Below are positions 54,180-64,000 of a DNA stretch of 64,000 bases, piece after piece. This DNA comes from Fictibacillus norfolkensis (GTDB taxonomy: Bacteria > Bacillota > Bacilli > Bacillales > Fictibacillaceae). The notes under the pieces were generated by a model, which was given only the letters and a program-made list of their open reading frames with translations, was not told the origin of the DNA and did not search any database. Location of the stretch: contig NZ_JACSQM010000003.1 in NCBI RefSeq assembly GCF_014836645.1, positions 434,001 through 498,000 on the forward strand, given 5' to 3'. The first letter of the stretch is position 1. The number at the start of each line of letters is the position of its first letter. The translations under genes were made by a program, and so were the position numbers.

Positions 54180-54827
54180 TTATACACCACGAATGGCTTC
54201 GATTGCACCCTTTAAATCTTTCTTCCCATAAATGGCAGAACCAGCAACTAATACATTCGCACCAGCTTCAACACAAAGACGAGCAGTTTCAGGATTCACT
54301 CCACCATCAACTTCAATCTCAACATTCAATCCTTGTGTTTTTACGAGATCGGAAACTTCTTTAATCTTAGTAACCACACTCTCAATGAACGCTTGTCCTC
54401 CAAAACCAGGATTTACTGTCATCAACAATACAAGGTCAACATCTTGCAGTATATGTCTGATAGAATCAACAGAAGTAGCTGGATTAATAACAACACCAGC
54501 TTTTACTCCATGTTGTTTAATAAGCTGAACCGTTCGATGAAGATGTGGTGATGCTTCTACATGCACAGAAATAATATCTGCACCTGCTTTTGCGAATTCT
54601 TCAATATATCGATCTGGATTTTCTATCATAAGATGTACATCTAATGGAAGCTTCGTAACTGGTCGAATCGCTTGAACTACAAGTGGTCCGATCGTGATGT
54701 TCGGTACGAAATGACCATCCATCACATCAACATGAATATAATCCGCACCTGCTTCTTCAACAGCTTTTATATCATCGCCTAACCTTGAAAAGTCAGCCGA
54801 AAGAATGGAAGGAGCTATTTTAATCAT
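54180..54827 (-). CDS. rpe: Rpe, ribulose-phosphate 3-epimerase
   Basis: A 215-residue TIM barrel beginning [37 protein letters not shown] and [20 protein letters not shown] are the family motifs with the metal-binding His and Asp. It interconverts ribulose-5-P and xylulose-5-P. Its start shares one base with the rsgA stop. The TPP riboswitch begins about 25 bases after its stop. Confidence 0.97.
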   Translation of the reverse strand: MIKIAPSILSADFSRLGDDIKAVEEAGADYIHVDVMDGHFVPNITIGPLVVQAIRPVTKLPLDVHLMIENPDRYIEEFAKAGADIISVHVEASPHLHRTVQLIKQHGVKAGVVINPATSVDSIRHILQDVDLVLLMTVNPGFGGQAFIESVVTKIKEVSDLVKTQGLNVEIEVDGGVNPETARLCVEAGANVLVAGSAIYGKKDLKGAIEAIRGV

Positions 54828-55717
54828 CAGTACCTCCGTTTTTGATCTTTAATTTCCTGTAAAAAGCTTACGTAGTGGTCATAGCGGAACTTTGGAACGA
54901 CTCCGTCCTCTACCCCTTTTTTGACTGCACATTTTGGTTCTGACGTATGTGAGCACCCTCTGAACTTGCAATCTCCACGAAGCTCGTTCATCTCTGGAAA
55001 GTACATCGATAAGTCTTCTGCTTCAATGTTTAAGAAGTCTAATGAACTGAACCCGGGCGTATCAGCAACTAACCCATTACCGAAAAGAATGAGTTCCACA
55101 TGGCGAGTCGTGTGCTTTCCTCGTCCTAAATGGCTTGAGATCTCGTTTGTTTCAAGCATTAACTCTGGATTGATCGCATTTAAAAGTGAAGACTTACCTA
55201 CACCAGACTGCCCTGCAAAGACGGTAACTTTATCCTTGAAAAGCGGATAAAACATTTCAAGGCTATCATCTGTTTTCGTAGAAGTTGGAATGACTTCGTA
55301 ACCTAGTGTTTTGTACACCTCAATATAATGGTTGATCTCCTCGATCTCATCAGGTTTCTGTATAAGATCCATTTTCGAGATACAAATAACAGGCAAGATA
55401 TCGTTCGCTTCGATGTGAACAAGGAAACGGTCTAATAAAAGCGTGCTAAAATCAGGTTCAGTAGCTGAAAAAACAAGAATAGCTTGGTCTACGTTCGCAA
55501 TAGGAGGACGAACTAATTCGTTTTTGCGTTCCTTCACATCAAGAATGTATCCATCTGTTATATTGCTTGACTCGTATTCTACCCAGTCCCCTACCAACGG
55601 ATTTATTTTCTTTTTGCGGAAATTTCCTCTTCCTCTGCATTGGAAAACTTCAGCTTTCCCATTTTCCTTAACGTAATAAAAGCCGGCTAGCGCTTTAACA
55701 ATTCTTCCATCAGGCAT
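54827..55717 (-). CDS. rsgA: RsgA (CpgA), circularly permuted GTPase for 30S maturation
   Basis: A 296-residue protein: N-terminal OB fold (1-70), permuted GTPase with G4 SKMD (114-117) ahead of G1 GQSGVGKS (169-176) and G3 DTPGFSSLD, then a zinc knuckle with Cys250, Cys255, His257 and Cys263. It checks the decoding centre of the 30S subunit. B. subtilis CpgA is also a PrkC substrate, and prkC is the gene just upstream, 2 bases away. Confidence 0.96.
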   Translation of the reverse strand: MPDGRIVKALAGFYYVKENGKAEVFQCRGRGNFRKKKINPLVGDWVEYESSNITDGYILDVKERKNELVRPPIANVDQAILVFSATEPDFSTLLLDRFLVHIEANDILPVICISKMDLIQKPDEIEEINHYIEVYKTLGYEVIPTSTKTDDSLEMFYPLFKDKVTVFAGQSGVGKSSLLNAINPELMLETNEISSHLGRGKHTTRHVELILFGNGLVADTPGFSSLDFLNIEAEDLSMYFPEMNELRGDCKFRGCSHTSEPKCAVKKGVEDGVVPKFRYDHYVSFLQEIKDQKRRY

Positions 55718-55719
55718 GC

Positions 55720-57747
55720 TTAATCACCATCGTCCCCTTCCTCATCATCATCATTACTCATTCTTGCGTTAGCACTTTTAGCATCATCATAATTTATCGT
55801 CTCAGATTCCTGTTCTTTTCCGTTGATATATACAACGTAAGAAGCAGAACCTCCCTCAGCAATCGTCAGAGGCAGCTGATATTTCTTTTTGTCTGTGATC
55901 TGTTCTTCAACAAACACTTCATTTGAAGCGTTTTTATCGGAATATACAATCTTTACTGTAACTGGTTCTCTTCTGTCCTTCTTATCTAACTTAACTTCGA
56001 TATCCTTTGTCACTGTACGGTCTTCGGCGGGTGGTTCCTCTTCGGTAGGCGGCTCTTCTGACTCTTCTGGGCCATCAGAGAGAACAACAGAGATCGTTGC
56101 TCCTTTTTCTACTTGTGTAAAAGGAGATGGATCTTGCGAGATTACTCTGCCTTTTTCAACTGTATCAGAGAACTCTTTTGAAAATTCAACCGTCAGACCA
56201 GCATTTTCGGTAAACGTTTTTACATCTTGTTCAGATGCACCGATCAAATTCTCTACTTGAACCGATGGAGTTCCTGAACTAACCGTTAGTGTAACTTCCG
56301 TTTCTGCAGGTGTTACTTTTTCATCGCGATCAGGACTTTGTTCGAGCACAGTACCTTCTGGCTCAGTGTCTGATTCTTCATAGTTGATATTGATCTGTGA
56401 GAAGCCATCTTCTTTCAGACGTTCTTTCGCATCTTCTATATTATACCCTTCTACATCAGGCATATTTTCCTTTTCAGGGCCTTTTGATACGAATAACGTG
56501 ACGATTGCCTGCTGTTTTACTTTTGTTCCAGCTGATGGGTCTTGTCTTACTACAAGGCCTTCTTCAATCTCGGGATCAAATACTTCCTGCCGTTTCACTT
56601 CGAGACCTTCAGCTCTCAAGCTATCGAAAGCATCGACATATTCTTCTCCCGCTACATCCGGAACATTAACTTCTTCAACATAAAAGATAGAAGGCATCAT
56701 CGTAAAAGCAGCAATTCCAGCTCCGCCTAATAAAAGAAGTGAGATAAGTATTATAAGCCACCAATTTCGTTTTTTCTTAGGTTTCTCAGGCTTTTTTTCT
56801 TTTACTACTTCTCCTTCAGCTTCCACTTTCTTTACTGGTGTCTCAACAGGTGGTACGACGATAGGAGGAATGTACTTTGTTTTTTCATCTTCCTCGCTTT
56901 CTTCGTTCCACTTTTGTTCATACATGCGGTCTGGATCTAACGCTGAATTCATATCGCTCAACAGTTCATCAGCACTGTTATATCTTCTTAATGGGTTTTT
57001 CGCTAACGACTTCAAGACGATATTCTCTACACTTTGTGGGATCTCAGGGTTCAACCTTCGCGGTTCGATCACGTTTTCTTGCAGGTGCTTTAACGCTACA
57101 GAAACCGGTGAATCTCCAACGAACGGTACTCTTCCTGTGACCATTTCATAGAGTACAGCTCCAAATGAATAAATATCCGATTTTGCGTTCGCGATACCTC
57201 CTCTTGCTTGTTCAGGTGAAAAGTAATGAACAGATCCAAGAATAGAGTTTGTATGCGTGATCGTAGCTGAAGTAATGGCGAGCGCGATTCCAAAGTCTGT
57301 TAACTTAGCTGTACCGTTATCTGTAATTAATATATTATGCGGTTTAATATCGCGATGTATGATGCCATAATCATGAGCGACCGCCATCCCCGAAACGATC
57401 TGCTTCATAATATGCAAAGATTCTTCTACAGATATTTTCCCATGTTCTTTTATGTATTGCTTTAGTGTTTTCCCCTGCACATATTCCATCACGATAAAAT
57501 AGATTTCTTCATCTTCTCCAACATCATAGATGCTCACAATGTTCGGATGGTTAAGACTTGTTGCTGATTCAGCTTCTCTTTTAAATCGTCTGATGAAATC
57601 TTCATCTTTATTAAACTCTGAACGGAGAACTTTTACTGCTACATCTCTATCTAAAATTAAATCTTTTGCTCGATAAACGATGGCCATTCCGCCGTCACCA
57701 ATAACTTCTAAAAGCTTGTAGCGGCCACTGACTCTTTTTCCTATCAT
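55720..57747 (-). CDS. prkC: PrkC, PASTA-domain Ser/Thr protein kinase
   Basis: A 675-residue membrane kinase. The N-terminal Hanks kinase domain has Lys39, HRDIKPHN (131-138) and DFG (151-153). A Lys/Pro-rich juxtamembrane part leads to a membrane helix at about 329-351, then three PASTA repeats outside the cell (about 358-425, 430-495, 500-565), and a C-terminal domain ending in an acidic Asp/Glu tail. PrkC senses muropeptides and triggers spore germination and growth responses. It follows prpC with a 4-base overlap. Confidence 0.97.
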   Translation of the reverse strand: MIGKRVSGRYKLLEVIGDGGMAIVYRAKDLILDRDVAVKVLRSEFNKDEDFIRRFKREAESATSLNHPNIVSIYDVGEDEEIYFIVMEYVQGKTLKQYIKEHGKISVEESLHIMKQIVSGMAVAHDYGIIHRDIKPHNILITDNGTAKLTDFGIALAITSATITHTNSILGSVHYFSPEQARGGIANAKSDIYSFGAVLYEMVTGRVPFVGDSPVSVALKHLQENVIEPRRLNPEIPQSVENIVLKSLAKNPLRRYNSADELLSDMNSALDPDRMYEQKWNEESEEDEKTKYIPPIVVPPVETPVKKVEAEGEVVKEKKPEKPKKKRNWWLIILISLLLLGGAGIAAFTMMPSIFYVEEVNVPDVAGEEYVDAFDSLRAEGLEVKRQEVFDPEIEEGLVVRQDPSAGTKVKQQAIVTLFVSKGPEKENMPDVEGYNIEDAKERLKEDGFSQININYEESDTEPEGTVLEQSPDRDEKVTPAETEVTLTVSSGTPSVQVENLIGASEQDVKTFTENAGLTVEFSKEFSDTVEKGRVISQDPSPFTQVEKGATISVVLSDGPEESEEPPTEEEPPAEDRTVTKDIEVKLDKKDRREPVTVKIVYSDKNASNEVFVEEQITDKKKYQLPLTIAEGGSASYVVYINGKEQESETINYDDAKSANARMSNDDDEEGDDGD

Positions 57748-58502
57748 GTTATTGCTTCCCCTTTTGTTTCTGTGTCAGAACTATTCTGTATAAGGATAGC
57801 AGTAATGTTATCTTCTCCACCGGCATCTTTTGCCCAAGTGATCAATCGTTCTACCTTCTCAGTAACAGACTCCATCGGATCTTGAAATACTTCATGTATA
57901 CGTTTGGACGATACTTTATCTGATAGACCGTCCGAACAAAGCAAAAGATAGTCACCGTTCTGCCAAGTGATCGTGTTAAACTCAGCTTCTACGGTTTCAT
58001 CAGTACCAACAGCTTTCATAATCATGTTTCTTCTTGGATGAATCTCTGCCTCATCCTCAGTAATCTGACCAGATTTCACTAATTCTTGGACAAGTGAGTG
58101 ATCATCAGTCACTCGTTTCAGTTCGCCATTTGAATACAGATAACATCGGCTGTCACCGATATGAGCGACTGTGATTTCTTTGTTCGTACCTATAGCAGCC
58201 ACAACTGTAGTGCCCATACCTCTCGTCTCAGGATTCTCCTGAGAAAAATCAAAGATATGTTTATTTGTGTCTTTTAATACATTCTGGATCCATTCTTTTA
58301 CGTTTTCCAAATTTTCTTCGAATTGAGACCATGCTTCTTTCATCACTTTCAGGGCTTCTTGGCTAGCGATATCGCCAGCTTTATGTCCACCCATACCATC
58401 TGCGATAACTGCAAGAAAGTGTTCACCCTTTGTGAACACTTCCCCGCTGTCTTCATTATGCTTCCTTACCATTCCAACGTCTGTTTGAAAGGCAATTTGC
58501 AT
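57744..58502 (-). CDS. prpC: PrpC, PP2C-type protein phosphatase
   Basis: About 252 residues from ATG 58500-58502, giving MQIAFQTDVGMVRKHNEDSG; the frame to 58598 overlaps rlmN and is rejected. It has the metal-site motifs RKHNEDSG, VIADGMGGHKAGDIAS, LLLCSDGLSD and GGEDNITAIL. It removes phosphates put on by PrkC. The stop overlaps the prkC start, so the pair is made together. Confidence 0.96.
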   Translation of the reverse strand: MQIAFQTDVGMVRKHNEDSGEVFTKGEHFLAVIADGMGGHKAGDIASQEALKVMKEAWSQFEENLENVKEWIQNVLKDTNKHIFDFSQENPETRGMGTTVVAAIGTNKEITVAHIGDSRCYLYSNGELKRVTDDHSLVQELVKSGQITEDEAEIHPRRNMIMKAVGTDETVEAEFNTITWQNGDYLLLCSDGLSDKVSSKRIHEVFQDPMESVTEKVERLITWAKDAGGEDNITAILIQNSSDTETKGEAIT

Positions 58503-58509
58503 CTTCCCG

Positions 58510-59595
58510 TCACCTCGTCTCTTCTTTACGTTCCTTCGCACGCAGCTGACCGCATGCAGCATCAATATCATGACCTTGTTCTCTTCTGATGGTGGCATTA
58601 ATGCCTCTTGAGGTTAACGTCTCTAAGAACTTAAAAATTTGTGTTTTTGGTGTTCGGACATAGTCTCTTTCTGGTACATAGTTTACAGGAATAAGATTTA
58701 CGTGACACTTAATATCTTTGATTAGATCTGCTAACTCGTTCGCGTGTTCTTCAGAATCGTTAACTTTACCAAACAAACCATATTCAAACGTCACACGTCG
58801 GCCCGTCTTTTTAATATAATAACGAATAGAATCCATCAATTCGTTTAAAGGATACATTCTGTTTACTGGCATCAATCGGCTTCTCGTCTCTGTGTTCGCC
58901 GCATGCAGGGAGATCGCAAAGTTAATCTGCATGCCCTCGTCCGCAAATTTGTAGATGTAAGGTACAACACCACTCGTTGAGATCGTAATGTGTCGCGCTC
59001 CGATATTAAGGCCTTGATCGTGATTGATAATCTTTAAGAACGACATAAGTCCTTCATAGTTATCAAATGGCTCTCCTATACCCATAACGACTACTGAACT
59101 TACTCTTTCTTCTGTTTCATCAAGTGCGCGCTGAACTTGAAGAACTTGAGCTACGATCTCACCAGCTAGTAGATTACGTTTCAGTCCACCTAATGTGGAA
59201 GCGCAGAACGTACAACCTAAACGGCATCCTACTTGAGTTGTTACACAAATACTATTTCCATATTCATGTCTCATAAGAACCGTTTCAATCGAATAACCGT
59301 CTTGAAGCTCGAATAAAAATTTAATCGTCCCATCAGAAGATTCTTGACGCACAACTTCTTTTAATGATTTGATATAAAAATCTTTCTCTAGCTTCTCACG
59401 AAGACCTAATGGAAGGTTCGTCATCTCCTCAAAAGAAGACACACGTTTTTTATACAGCCATTCAAAGATCTGTTTACCTCTGAACTTTGGTTCTCTTATA
59501 TCAGTAAGCCACGCTTCTAACTCATGAAGTTCTAAAGAAAAGATAGAAGGTTTGATATTTGGTTTTGTTTGTTTCTCTGTTAAAGGTTTAAGCAT
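58510..59595 (-). CDS. rlmN: RlmN, dual-specificity 23S rRNA/tRNA adenine-C2 methyltransferase
   Basis: About 361 residues starting [20 protein letters not shown] at ATG 59593-59595; the tandem GTGs upstream sit in the AGGTGG site. Radical-SAM cluster CRLGCTFC (Cys124, Cys128, Cys131) and the [16 protein letters not shown]-like [10 protein letters not shown] and [18 protein letters not shown] blocks are conserved. It methylates A2503 of 23S rRNA and A37 of tRNAs. It overlaps the end of rsmB by 8 bases. Confidence 0.97.
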   Translation of the reverse strand: MLKPLTEKQTKPNIKPSIFSLELHELEAWLTDIREPKFRGKQIFEWLYKKRVSSFEEMTNLPLGLREKLEKDFYIKSLKEVVRQESSDGTIKFLFELQDGYSIETVLMRHEYGNSICVTTQVGCRLGCTFCASTLGGLKRNLLAGEIVAQVLQVQRALDETEERVSSVVVMGIGEPFDNYEGLMSFLKIINHDQGLNIGARHITISTSGVVPYIYKFADEGMQINFAISLHAANTETRSRLMPVNRMYPLNELMDSIRYYIKKTGRRVTFEYGLFGKVNDSEEHANELADLIKDIKCHVNLIPVNYVPERDYVRTPKTQIFKFLETLTSRGINATIRREQGHDIDAACGQLRAKERKEETR

Positions 59596-60961
59596 GTTTC
59601 TCACCACCTGTTGTCTTTTTTCTGTATGCTGCTATATAGAATCCGTCACTATTAAAATAATGAGGCATGATCTGAATATCTGATCTACCATCTATTATAT
59701 AGGATTTTATGCTCTCAGGCATTTTTTCCGCAAATTGGGAATCCCACTCGAATTCTGGATGGTTTGTTAAGAACCAATCTGCAACGTTATCGTTTTCTTC
59801 TTTATCAACTGTACACGTACTGTACACGAGCAGTCCGCCTTCTTTGACCATATCTGAAGCAGCGTGCAAAATATCTCTTTGGATGTTCGTCAACCTGGTC
59901 ACATCTTCTTCTGTTTTAGCCCATTTAAGATCAGGCTTTTTACGAATAACTCCGAAACCGCTGCAAGGCGCATCTACGAGAACTCTATCAAAGGTTCCTG
60001 ATTCAAACTGATCAGATACTTTTCGTGCATCTAACACGGATGCTTCAATATTTTCAAGTCCAAGACGTTCTGCTTGTCTTTTGATCAAGTCAATCTTATG
60101 AGCATGAAGGTCTAATGAAACAACCTTTCCTTCTCCTTGCATCAGTTCTGCCATATGTGTTGACTTTCCACCTGGTGCGGCGCATGTATCAAGAATCGTT
60201 TCTCCAGAAACAGGATCAACTGCCCGTCCCACTAACATTGAGCTTTCGTCTTGGATCGTTACGAGACCTTGTTTATAAGCATCAGTTGCTGGAAGATAGC
60301 CTTCCTTAACGATGATACCTTCAGGAGACAATTCTCCTTCTTCTGCTACAATTCCTTCTTCTAAGAGAAGCTCCAATACGTCTTTTCTATTGCTTTTCTT
60401 CGTGTTCACCCTTGCAGTCACAGGAGAAGCTAATAAGTTAGATTGTGCCATCTTCTCCGCATCTTCTTGTCCGAACTGATCTCTCCAGCGGTCAAACAAC
60501 CATTGAGGCATACTGTATGAAAGAGCTTCTTTTTCCGCACTTTCTAAAGCTTTCTTGTCCATGGCTTCTGTACCTTCTCGCTGAAGTTTACGTAAAATAC
60601 CGTTTACGAGACCGGCTAGTCCTTGGTTTCCACGTTCTTTCGTTATCTCTACAGCCTCATGAATGATCGCATGATCAGGAACTCTATCTAAATATAACAT
60701 CTGAAAAATAGATAGTCTCAGTAAAGAAAGTACCCAACGGTCTTTTTTCTTGATCGGTTTGTTCAACAATTGATCCAAATAAAAATCAATCGTGTTTTTT
60801 CGTTGTATCGTTCCGTACACGATGTTAGTCAAGAGTGCTTTATCTACACTCTTCATGTTCAGTTTCTGCAATGTTTGATTCAGTTGTAAATTGCTATAAG
60901 CCTGGTTCTGTTCTATTTTAAGTAGAACGTCCAGGGCGATCGCCCTAATGCTGTTATCCAA
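59588..60961 (-). CDS. rsmB: RsmB (Sun), 16S rRNA cytosine-967 C5 methyltransferase
   Basis: A 457-residue protein with an N-terminal NusB-like RNA-binding domain (about 1-140) and a C-terminal Rossmann methyltransferase. SAM motif [19 protein letters not shown], catalytic Cys in [16 protein letters not shown] and TCTV. It makes m5C967. It lies 2 bases after fmt. Confidence 0.96.
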   Translation of the reverse strand: MDNSIRAIALDVLLKIEQNQAYSNLQLNQTLQKLNMKSVDKALLTNIVYGTIQRKNTIDFYLDQLLNKPIKKKDRWVLSLLRLSIFQMLYLDRVPDHAIIHEAVEITKERGNQGLAGLVNGILRKLQREGTEAMDKKALESAEKEALSYSMPQWLFDRWRDQFGQEDAEKMAQSNLLASPVTARVNTKKSNRKDVLELLLEEGIVAEEGELSPEGIIVKEGYLPATDAYKQGLVTIQDESSMLVGRAVDPVSGETILDTCAAPGGKSTHMAELMQGEGKVVSLDLHAHKIDLIKRQAERLGLENIEASVLDARKVSDQFESGTFDRVLVDAPCSGFGVIRKKPDLKWAKTEEDVTRLTNIQRDILHAASDMVKEGGLLVYSTCTVDKEENDNVADWFLTNHPEFEWDSQFAEKMPESIKSYIIDGRSDIQIMPHYFNSDGFYIAAYRKKTTGGEKHA

Positions 60962-60963
60962 CT

Positions 60964-61893
60964 CTACTCACCTAATCTCAAGCCTTTTGAAATGCTTGCT
61001 CCTTTAAGATAATCACTTGCTAACATTCTCTTTTTTCCAGAGAGCTGCAAGTCTGTAATGATAATGCTTGTTTTATTTCCTGTTGCCACCTGAAGACCTT
61101 TCTCGTGAACACCGATTACAGTCCCAGGCTCACCATCTGCACTTGTTTCTTTCTTTTCACCCCACCATACTTTAAGTGGCTGTCCGTTCAAAAACGTATA
61201 AGCAACAGGCCATGGGTGGAGCCCACGTATGTGGTTATAAATTTCTTCACCTGACAATGTCCAATCGATCTTCTCTTGATCACGAGTGATGTTCCAAGCA
61301 AATGAAACTTCCTCATCTACTTGGGGCAAAGGGTCTAGTTTTCCATCAACAAGTTGAGGAATGGTTTCAGACAATAACTTTGCACCTGCTGCACTCAACT
61401 TATCGTGCATCGAACCAACGTGATCACTTTCTTCGATTTCAACTTCAACTTGGGTAAGTATATCACCTGCATCCAATTTTTCAACCATATACATGATCGT
61501 GATCCCCGTCTTGTTGTTTCCGTCCATGATACATTTGTGGATCGGAGCACCTCCACGATACTTCGGAAGCAATGATGCATGAACATTGATACATCCATGC
61601 TGAGGTGTTTCAAGAATCGCCTTTGGTAAAATCTGACCATATGCTGCTGTGACGATTAAGTCTGGTTGAAGAGCGATGATCTCTTCATAGTCTTCTCGCA
61701 GTTTTATAGGCTGATACACAGAAATTCCATGTTTTAAAGCTTCCTCTTTAACAGGAGTCTGCTTGATCTCTTTTTTTCTGCCTACAGGCTTGTCAGGCTG
61801 TGTGACAACACCAACGACATTGTAGCCATCTTCAACGAGCTGACGAAGAACAGGTACGGAAAAATCAGGTGTTCCCATAAATAATACTTTCAT
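60964..61893 (-). CDS. fmt: Fmt, methionyl-tRNA formyltransferase
   Basis: A 309-residue enzyme. The N-terminal formyl-transferase domain has [20 protein letters not shown] and the [19 protein letters not shown] catalytic segment (Asn, His, Asp triad region). A C-terminal OB-like domain (about 205-309) binds initiator tRNA. It formylates Met-tRNAi; its neighbour def later removes the formyl group. It is 2 bases after def. Confidence 0.97.
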   Translation of the reverse strand: MKVLFMGTPDFSVPVLRQLVEDGYNVVGVVTQPDKPVGRKKEIKQTPVKEEALKHGISVYQPIKLREDYEEIIALQPDLIVTAAYGQILPKAILETPQHGCINVHASLLPKYRGGAPIHKCIMDGNNKTGITIMYMVEKLDAGDILTQVEVEIEESDHVGSMHDKLSAAGAKLLSETIPQLVDGKLDPLPQVDEEVSFAWNITRDQEKIDWTLSGEEIYNHIRGLHPWPVAYTFLNGQPLKVWWGEKKETSADGEPGTVIGVHEKGLQVATGNKTSIIITDLQLSGKKRMLASDYLKGASISKGLRLGE

Positions 61894-61895
61894 GT

Positions 61896-62369
61896 TTATC
61901 CCTCCAGTTCTTCCGTCTCGTAATATTCGATTACTTTTGATGTAAACAAGATTCCATGCAGGTGATCGATTTCATGTTGGATGGCACGAGCAAGAAAATC
62001 ACTTGCTTTTAATGTAAACTCTTTTCCGTTTACGTCTTGAGCTGTAACGGTAACTTCAAAAGGACGTTCGACTTCACCAAATAATCCTGGGAAACTTAAA
62101 CAGCCTTCAGGGCCACTCTGGCTTCCAGAAGCTTTTTTAATAACTGGGTTTATTAGAACAAGCTGACCCGTCTCATCACCAATATCTACAACTGCGATCT
62201 GTTCTGCAATTCCGATCTGTGGTGCAGCGAGTCCAACTCCTTCTGCCTCATACATAGTCTCGAACATATCTTTAACTAACTTCTTTAACTTTTTATCGAA
62301 TGTTTTTACTGGTTCACAAGCTGTCTCTAACACTGGATGTGGATGTTCTACAATTTTAAGAATGGTCAT
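61896..62369 (-). CDS. def: Def, peptide deformylase
   Basis: A 157-residue metallo-enzyme. Motif 1 [10 protein letters not shown] at 44-53, motif 2 EGCLSFPG with metal-binding Cys90, and motif 3 QHEIDHLHG with His132, Glu133 and His136. It removes the formyl group from nascent N-terminal Met. The start lies 19 bases after priA and the gene lies just before fmt. Confidence 0.97.
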   Translation of the reverse strand: MTILKIVEHPHPVLETACEPVKTFDKKLKKLVKDMFETMYEAEGVGLAAPQIGIAEQIAVVDIGDETGQLVLINPVIKKASGSQSGPEGCLSFPGLFGEVERPFEVTVTAQDVNGKEFTLKASDFLARAIQHEIDHLHGILFTSKVIEYYETEELEG

Positions 62370-62388
62370 TTTGTATCTCCTTAACTAG

Positions 62389-64000
62389 CTACATAAGTGT
62401 TTGGGCGTTTAAATCACCCGTTATCTGAAGATCTTTAATCTCTTTATCTTTTTGGAAATGAGCAATAATCTCTTCAAACCAGATTCTTAGCTCCGGCTCA
62501 TTTTTGTATTTTATCATGACCTGATAGCGATATCTATCCTTCACACGTGCAATGGGTGAAGTTACAGGTCCAAGAAGCAGACTATCCGGTGATAACCTCT
62601 TCGATAGGTAGGTTGCTGCTTTCTCGCTCGATTCAACCACTTGCATGAGATCGGGATGACTGAACGTTAACAATCCTAAATAATAAAAGGGTGGATACTG
62701 ATGAAGTTTCCGAGTTTGCATCTCTTGATTATAAAAGGTGTGAAAATCGTGCTTGGATGCTAATTGAATACTGTAATGCTGAGTATCATATCCTTGTACA
62801 ATAACCTTTCCCTCAAGTTCGTGTCTGCCTGCACGGCCACTCACTTGTGTGAGAAGCTGGAAGGTTTTTTCGGAAGCTCTAAAGTCTGGAAGATGAAGCA
62901 TCGTATCTGCAGCCAAAACGCCTACTAATGTTACTTTTGGAAAATCCAGCCCTTTTGCGATCATCTGTGTACCGAGCAGGATATCAGCTTCACCGTTTTC
63001 AAATGCTGTTAACAGCTTTTCGTGACTGCCTTTCTTTGAAGTCGTATCAACATCCATCCGAATCACCCGTGCTTCAGGAAGGACTTTTGCAAGTTCTTCT
63101 TCAACTTTCTGTGTTCCTGTTCCAAAAAAACGGATATGTTCGGAAGTACAACTAGGACAAACAGAAGGTGTACTCTCTTTATAACCGCAATAATGGCATT
63201 TTAATTCACCAAAACGCTTATGGTAGGTTAAAGAAATGTCACAGTGAGGACATTGTGCTACATAGCCACAATCTCTGCAAAGAATAAAAGAAGCATAGCC
63301 TCTTCGATTTAAGAACAATACCGACTGTTCTCCTTTTTGAAGTCCGTTCTTCAGCTTGTCCATCAAAGCAAGGGAAAACATAGAGCGGTTCCCGTTCTTC
63401 AGTTCCTCTCTCATATCTACTATGGTGACTTCTGGCATCGGATTAGCATGTACGCGGTTAGCTAGCTCCGCTAATTGATACCTTCCTTTTTGAGCTCTTG
63501 CATATGTCTCAAGTGCCGGTGTAGCACTTCCAAGTACGATTGGACAAGAATGATAGTTTCCTCTCCAAATCGCAACATCTCGTGCGTGATAGCGCGGGTG
63601 ATCTTCTTGCTTATAACTTGTTTCGTGCTCTTCATCGATAATGACGATTCCTAAGTTCTGGAACGGAGCAAAGATCGCGGATCGCGCTCCAACAACGACG
63701 GAAACTTCTTTTCTAAGAATCTTTCGCCATTCATCATATTTTTCTCCAATCGATAATCCACTATGAAGAACTGCAACTGCACTACCGAAACGACCTTTAA
63801 AGCGGTTTACCATCTGGGGTGTTAAAGAGATCTCAGGTACGAGTACGATTGCTTCTTTTCCTTTATCCAGTACATTTTGGATGGACTGCAGATAGATCTC
63901 TGTTTTTCCACTTCCTGTTACACCATGGAGAAGGACCGTTTTATGTTCATTGTTCTCGATAGCTTGAAGAATCGGTTTAATCGCATTTCCTTGGTTTTCA
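62389..64000 (-). CDS. priA: PriA, primosomal replication restart helicase (partial, C-terminal part)
   Basis: The frame runs to the window edge without a start, so the N-terminal DNA-binding domain is outside. Within the window: Walker A HGVTGSGKTEIYLQSI near 63920, DEEHETSYKQEDHPRYHARD, helicase motifs, and the zinc-binding region with CRDCGYVAQCPHC and CHYCGYKESTPSVCPSC. It reloads the replisome at collapsed forks. It is followed by def. Confidence 0.95.
   Translation of the reverse strand, partial: ENQGNAIKPILQAIENNEHKTVLLHGVTGSGKTEIYLQSIQNVLDKGKEAIVLVPEISLTPQMVNRFKGRFGSAVAVLHSGLSIGEKYDEWRKILRKEVSVVVGARSAIFAPFQNLGIVIIDEEHETSYKQEDHPRYHARDVAIWRGNYHSCPIVLGSATPALETYARAQKGRYQLAELANRVHANPMPEVTIVDMREELKNGNRSMFSLALMDKLKNGLQKGEQSVLFLNRRGYASFILCRDCGYVAQCPHCDISLTYHKRFGELKCHYCGYKESTPSVCPSCTSEHIRFFGTGTQKVEEELAKVLPEARVIRMDVDTTSKKGSHEKLLTAFENGEADILLGTQMIAKGLDFPKVTLVGVLAADTMLHLPDFRASEKTFQLLTQVSGRAGRHELEGKVIVQGYDTQHYSIQLASKHDFHTFYNQEMQTRKLHQYPPFYYLGLLTFSHPDLMQVVESSEKAATYLSKRLSPDSLLLGPVTSPIARVKDRYRYQVMIKYKNEPELRIWFEEIIAHFQKDKEIKDLQITGDLNAQTLM

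Noticed and set aside
1..64000. CRISPR array, prophage, integrated element, tRNA or rRNA
   Set aside because: I saw no regularly spaced repeat array, integrase/phage structural genes, transposase, or tRNA-like cloverleaf; XerC is the housekeeping recombinase in its normal place.

Overview
The window is a chromosomal core segment from a low-GC, Gram-positive, endospore-forming, motile member of the Bacillaceae. The gene order is that of the Bacillus subtilis fla/che–codY–topA–smc–fap–prkC–priA region, and SpoVM and a spore-protein-like remnant point to sporulation. Proteins are clearly homologous to B. subtilis but not identical. The genus cannot be fixed from this sequence; a Fictibacillus-like bacillus is only a guess. 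Almost everything is on the minus strand, so transcription runs from right to left. Only a YfkK-like gene and rpmB lie on the plus strand. There are no tRNA or rRNA genes, CRISPR arrays, transposases or prophage genes.

Region by region, from left to right. (1) 1-15980 is the front two thirds of the fla/che operon read backwards: flhB (cut by the window edge), fliR, fliQ, fliP, fliO, cheY, fliY, fliM, fliL, swrD, flgE, a TIGR02530-type gene, flgD, fliK, motE, fliJ, fliI, fliH, fliG, fliF, fliE, flgC, flgB. Together they build the basal body, C-ring, export gate, export ATPase and hook. (2) 16440-21494 holds codY, hslU, hslV, xerC and trmFO. (3) 21508-28880 holds topA, dprA, sucD, sucC, a broken spore-protein-like gene, and the FlhB-C-like/FliK-like pair ylqH-ylqG. 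(4) 28873-37127 covers rnhB, rbgA, lepB, rplS with an L19 leader, trmD, rimM, khpA, rpsP, ffh, ylxM and ftsY, joining ribosome maturation with protein targeting. (5) 37142-45745 has smc, a plus-strand YfkK-like gene, rnc, acpP, fabG, fabD, plsX and fapR, with a FapR operator ahead of fapR. (6) 45916-52639 has recG, sdaAA, sdaAB, yloV/fakA, yloU, rpmB and the 26-residue spoVM. (7) 52744-64000 has a TPP-riboswitch-controlled thiT-thiN pair, then rpe, rsgA, prkC, prpC, rlmN, rsmB, fmt, def and priA (cut by the window edge).

Most of the window is ordinary, well-conserved core genome, and I see no wholly new multi-gene system. The points that stand out are these: a SASP-like gene with a one-base frameshift; the orphan ylqG-ylqH pair, which resembles the FliK-FlhB export switch; two copies of a modular, structured intergenic repeat, one of which creates a false N-terminal extension on RnhB; a 42-bp tandem repeat between ylxM and ftsY; a thiT gene with its riboswitch inserted beside thiN; and a long hairpin in the fapR leader. 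Several start codons were moved inward because the longest reading frame begins inside the ribosome binding site (fliM, fliK, xerC, acpP, sdaAA, rlmN) or far upstream of it (rpsP, fapR, prpC, rnhB, hslU, trmFO).
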